Assembly: GCA_012295275.1 (NCBI GenBank)
Contig: CM022678.1
Span: 14,595,759-14,657,758 of the forward strand
DNA length: 62,000 bases
Direction of reading: 5' to 3'
Source of the DNA: Chrysomallon squamiferum
Lineage: Eukaryota; Mollusca; Gastropoda; Neomphalida; Peltospiridae
Shown: positions 58,791 to 62,000 of the stretch, piece by piece
Layout of the letters: each line of letters opens with the position of its first letter
Numbering within the stretch: the stretch's first letter is position 1
Notes under the pieces: generated by a model
The model's input: the letters and a program-made list of their open reading frames with translations, nothing else
Database searches by the model: none
What the model was told of the DNA's origin: nothing
Made by a program: the position numbers and the translations under genes

Positions 58791-59123
58791 CTGAAAACAG
58801 TTCGCTGTTTTCATAAATCTTATTATTATTTTTGTTGTTATTGTTCTGTTGACAACTTTACAGAAGAAATATCTAGAAATAATTATCCAGATAAAGATAT
58901 TTATTTCACAGCAAAGTATAGAATATTGTTAGAAGACGACACACGTATTTTCCTTGTAAGAAACCACGATTTCGCAGGTATCGCAGCGCAGTATAATTGG
59001 TTTACTGTTTTGTACCTTACGAACGAAAGAGTTTCATTTTATTATTTCCGGTTATATACATATATCTTGATTTTAGTATTCATAGAATTAAAGAGTATTT
59101 TATTTTGGTTATATTGTAAATGA
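58724..59123 (+). other. 133-codon plus-strand open frame without a clear start
   Basis: No stop occurs for about 400 bases in AT-rich sequence where stops should be frequent. It includes a protein-like middle (YPDKDIYFTAKYRILLEDDT, RIFLVRNHDFAG). An acceptor TTTACAG at about 58859-58865 and donors CTT/GTAAGA (about 58961) or GCAG/GTATCG (about 58978) could define an internal exon. The CTT/GTAAGA donor is phase 0, like the first sure syntrophin exon. No family is recognised. Confidence 0.3.
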
Positions 59124-59816
59124 TTCATGATAGTTTATTATTATAATGTTATCATATCGTTTCGGTCATAATGAATGAAGAGGTAATATTATTTTTAATA
59201 ACCACAGTTTTTATTAAACGCGACCAGTCTTCACTTTATTAACTAAATTCGCCGTTCGGTAAAGATACATTTTTTTTTTTTTTTGTTATTTATTAAGGTG
59301 CAAAAAGAATGGTTATACCATGACAAAATTTTAATTAGGTTAATAGCTAACCGGTGAGATAACCACAAATTTTGGCCAGTCACCTTTGATAGTGTGACCA
59401 TAACAGTGTTAAGAATCTCAGCAAGTCTCTTAGTCTGTCACAATAAAATTAAAATATTTAAATAGAAAATTGTTTTGATTAATCTCAGTAATTCGACTGT
59501 CATTACATCCAAGAAACGTGATACTGAGCCCTTAATATTGTAATATGCCCAAGATAAGTCAAAATCCCAATTGCATATTTGGTGCATATTTGGTTCATGT
59601 TTGTTGGTTATGTAATGAAAGAGCTTGTCCTTATGGTGTTTATTTATTTAAATATTTATTTTTTATATTTATGGTATGAATATATTTATGTTTGTGAATA
59701 AACTTACAATGTGATAATATATAACCTTTTTTAATACTTTTTTCTTAATGTTATTTTTGCTTTTCATGGTCACATTTTTATTATTTTCCATTCTTTTTTC
59801 TTTTTCTTTTTTAAAG

Positions 59817-59963
59817 GTGAAAAGTGGAATTGTAAAGCTTTATGATGGCTATGGCAAGTGTCAGCCTCTTAAAATCACGCTTTCAGTAGATTCTCTTCTG
59901 CTGCAAAAGGAGGAATGGATTTCTGTGCCACTGGAAGAGGAAGATGAAGCATTCCTTAACCTG
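59817..59963 (+). CDS. SNTG: gamma-syntrophin exon, PH1 first half
   Basis: 147 nt, phase 0 at both ends, acceptor TTTAAAG, donor GTAATG. It encodes VKSGIVKLYDGYGKCQPLKI, SVDSLLLQKEEW and an acidic end (LEEEDEAFLNL), where vertebrates have VCVSGEPFYSG. Confidence 0.9.
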
Positions 59964-61628
59964 GTAATGATGCTTAGTCCTAACATAAATTTATCTTGTT
60001 CTCAAAATATTACCCTGTATCCAGGTGTACTTTATAAATAAATGTTCTAAAAATAAATAAAATGCTATTTCACGTGTTATGTTCTCAGCAGTCTGTGGTG
60101 TACTTTCTCCTCAGAAGGGAACAGACCACAAAAACCAAAATAACAAAATTGTTATTCATAAAATATTAAAATAAATGTCTAACCACTTAATGCCAAGGTA
60201 ATATACATATATACTAGATATTGTGATTGATTTGCAATATTTTACATGATTTAATTTTAAAATGTTGTTGTGTTTACAGATCAGAGAAGTGAACATTCAT
60301 CGTGATGGCAATGCAAGTTTGGGTTTGTGTGTGAAGGGCGGGGCTGAACATCACTTACCTGTTCTTATCTCACGACTCATCAAAGATCAGGCTGCTGACA
60401 GGTGTGGTGAACTTCTTGTAGGTGATGCAGTATTGAAGGTATGCTGCTAAATACTACAATTGCTACTGCTACAACAACAGCAATAATAATAACCATAGCA
60501 GGAATAATGATGATAACAACAACAACTAAAATAATAATAATAACTATTATTATTATTATTTCTGAGCCATAAAATAAATAATATGTATTATATGAATATG
60601 TAAAGTTTTAAAATAATCTAATAAAAGTTTATATATATAATTCAATTTTAAAAGTTTTTTTAATGACAATTAAAAATTATATGTTTTTAGAAAATGTTAT
60701 GTTTATCATAATTATTACACTGGATATATTTGAGGTGAATGGTGTCAACGTGGAGTCCTACACACATGACGAGGTTGTACAAGCGATGAAGAACACAGAG
60801 GGAGACTTAGTACAGCTCACAGTGAGACATTTCCGTCCAGCGTCTCACTTCTTAAACAAAAGTGTGTTTTAGAGTGATTTTGTGATTGATAAGTATTTAC
60901 AATTTAAACAGTCTAAATATTTTTTGTAAATAGTTGTCATTGAGTATAATGTTCATGTCAGTATTGCAATATTTTTATAATTTTTATAAAAAGTATAGTG
61001 TTACAATGTGTGTGTTTTTGTGTGTGTGATAGAGAGTAAGACTGAGGATCAGGTAAAGAGGATTTGAGTTACTGGAATTATTATCATAAATACACATATA
61101 CATAAACCCCTTCACTGCCACATCTCTCACTATACACAATGTCTTTAAACTTTGTTGTAAAGTGTTTTATATGAAAAACATTAGAAATTAAAACTTTCAG
61201 AATGATAAATGTAATATAATTAGATTATAAAATGATAAAACTATTTGTTTTAATTATGATTTATTTTTAAGATAATCAGCAAAGAGAGACATCATGTGAG
61301 GTATGTTGTCTTCTATCTAACTTCAGTCATAAAATTATTATAATCTTTTTTAACCAATCCTCTGCATTTTATTATTTTAACCTATTTTTGATATCTCAGT
61401 TATAATAGTGAAAGAAATAATGGCTAATATATTAATAATCTTGAAAAATTTACAAAATTCATTTTTTTTTATATAGCATTAATATCTCTAAATTTTTTGT
61501 TTTGTTTAGGTAAGTGATGGAAATATGCCAAGTTTGCCATCAGTTGAATCACACTGGACAGCCATCATGTCCATCCCTCTACTGTATGCACGTCTGACAC
61601 GATACTATCCTGGAACTGACAAACTCAG
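59817..61628 (+). CDS. SNTG: gamma-syntrophin, N-terminal exons (partial, continues past right edge)
   Basis: Gamma-syntrophins are cytoplasmic adaptors whose split PH domain flanks a PDZ domain; they bind dystrophin-family proteins and membrane partners. Five phase-consistent exons are visible: 59817-59963, 60280-60438, 60735-60861, 61272-61300 and 61510-61628. They encode the first half of PH1 (VKSGIVKLYDGYGKCQPLKI), a PDZ domain with the carboxylate loop SLGLCVKGGAEHHLPVLISR, GELLVGDAVLKVNGVNVESY and THDEVVQAMKN, a short linker, and the return of PH1 (LLYARLTRYYPGTDKLR). Vertebrate SNTG1/2 have GLSIKGGAEHNIPVVVSK, LFIGDAILQINGINV and HEEVVQVLRNAG at the same places. The second PH domain and syntrophin-unique domain lie outside the window. 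Choice between SNTG1 and SNTG2 is not possible; a single pro-orthologue is expected. Confidence 0.93.
60280..60438 (+). CDS. SNTG: gamma-syntrophin exon, PDZ first part
   Basis: 159 nt, phase 0 at both ends, acceptor TTTACAG, donor GTATGC. It encodes EVNIHRDGNASLGLCVKGGA, LISRLIKDQAADRCGELLVG and DAVLK. The canonical GLGF loop is SLGL. QAAD-x-x-G matches SNTG2 exactly. Confidence 0.95.
60735..60861 (+). CDS. SNTG: gamma-syntrophin exon, PDZ end
   Basis: 127 nt, acceptor TTTGAG, donor GTGTGT. It encodes VNGVNVESYTHDEVVQAMKN then LVQLTVRHFRPASHFLNK, matching VNGIHVENATHEEVVHLLRNAG and the TVxxLREAPAFLK end of vertebrate gamma-syntrophins. The histidine of THDEVV is the PDZ alpha-2 class I position. 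Confidence 0.93.
61272..61300 (+). CDS. SNTG: gamma-syntrophin 29-nt microexon (candidate)
   Basis: Acceptor TTTTTAAG and donor GAG/GTATGT enclose 29 nt. It starts two bases into a codon and ends at a boundary, so it links the phase 1 donor at 60861 with the phase 0 acceptor at 61510. It adds NNQQRETSCE in the linker. Without it the flanking phases do not match, which supports its reality. Confidence 0.65.
61510..61628 (+). CDS. SNTG: gamma-syntrophin exon, PH1 second half begins
   Basis: 119 nt, acceptor TTGTTTAG, donor GTAAGT, ending in phase 2. It encodes SLPSVESHWTAIMSIPLLYA and RLTRYYPGTDKLR. Vertebrates read KRWLDTLSVPLSMARISRYK then AGTEKLR. Confidence 0.93.
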
Positions 61629-62000
61629 GTAAGTTCTTTTAATTATTAAACAATGTTGTGGCAGCTTTGAATGTTCTAAGTTGTTGTGGTCTGTCTTCAT
61701 TAGAATACTCTTAACTAGATTGTTTTAGTTCAGCAGCTATAATAGCTAGAGTTAGTTGAGTATATTTCTATCTAAAGAAAAATTCTTATAACAGACTTTG
61801 CTGCTAATTTGTCTGCATATTTATGAATTAGTAAAAATAATATTTTACACTTGACTCCTATAGTGACACAATATTTTATATTGTTTTATAAAAACTAAGG
61901 TAATGAAAAGATTATAAAAAGTAATGCAGTGAAAATCAATATCTGTTGATATATCTTGTGGCTTATAATGTTTATCAGTTATTTGTATTTATTGTTTTCA
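61629..62000 (+). other. SNTG: gamma-syntrophin intron to the window edge
   Basis: AT-rich intron sequence. I see no further exon before base 62000. Confidence 0.6.

Noticed and set aside
1-62000. Bacterial-type operons, CRISPR arrays, riboswitches, tRNA or rRNA genes
   Set aside because: No regular spaced repeats of CRISPR type, no tRNA internal promoter boxes or cloverleaf, and no rRNA-like conserved sequence were noticed. The genes are intron-split animal genes.

Overview
The window is AT-rich animal nuclear DNA, dense in microsatellites and minisatellites. Genes are split by large introns with GT-AG borders. There is no sign of bacterial, phage or plasmid DNA and no CRISPR array. Three recognisable conserved genes are present. 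Their protein sequences and the simple-repeat load suggest a protostome invertebrate, most likely a mollusc; this assignment is inference.

Layout: (1) About 1-30.75 kb, minus strand: the 5' end of a p160 nuclear-receptor coactivator (NCOA/SRC family). It has a likely non-coding first exon at 30.65-30.75 kb, a start-codon exon at 27.78-27.87 kb, an intron of about 25.9 kb, and a bHLH exon at 1759-1931. The rest of the gene lies beyond the left edge. The big intron holds minisatellites, decayed tandem repeats and a few less repetitive islands. (2) 30.8-33.6 kb: intergenic, with microsatellites and a decayed FLYWCH zinc-finger relic on the minus strand. (3) 33.6-53.45 kb, minus strand: a complete Pumilio gene. 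I resolved 21 coding exons whose phases all join, giving 1,077 residues with all eight PUM repeats and their RNA-contact residues intact. A long AT-rich 3' region follows. (4) 53.45-59.8 kb: a promoter-bearing zone with a locally duplicated block, several exon-like pieces, and two copies of a C-terminal coding exon, one of them interrupted by a 209-bp insertion with a 6-bp target duplication. (5) 59.8-62 kb, plus strand: the N-terminal exons (split PH domain and PDZ) of a gamma-syntrophin, running off the right edge.

The three genes are not an operon. NCOA is a nuclear transcription coactivator, Pumilio is a cytoplasmic mRNA repressor, and gamma-syntrophin is a dystrophin-complex adaptor. Their linkage is notable because human NCOA1, PUM2 and SNTG2 share 2p, and NCOA2 and SNTG1 share 8q, so this looks like a retained ancestral neighbourhood. 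I see no clearly new molecular system. The best leads are the duplicated C-terminal exon with third-position-biased divergence, the open-on-both-strands repeat array beside the NCOA splice donor, and the ancestral linkage.
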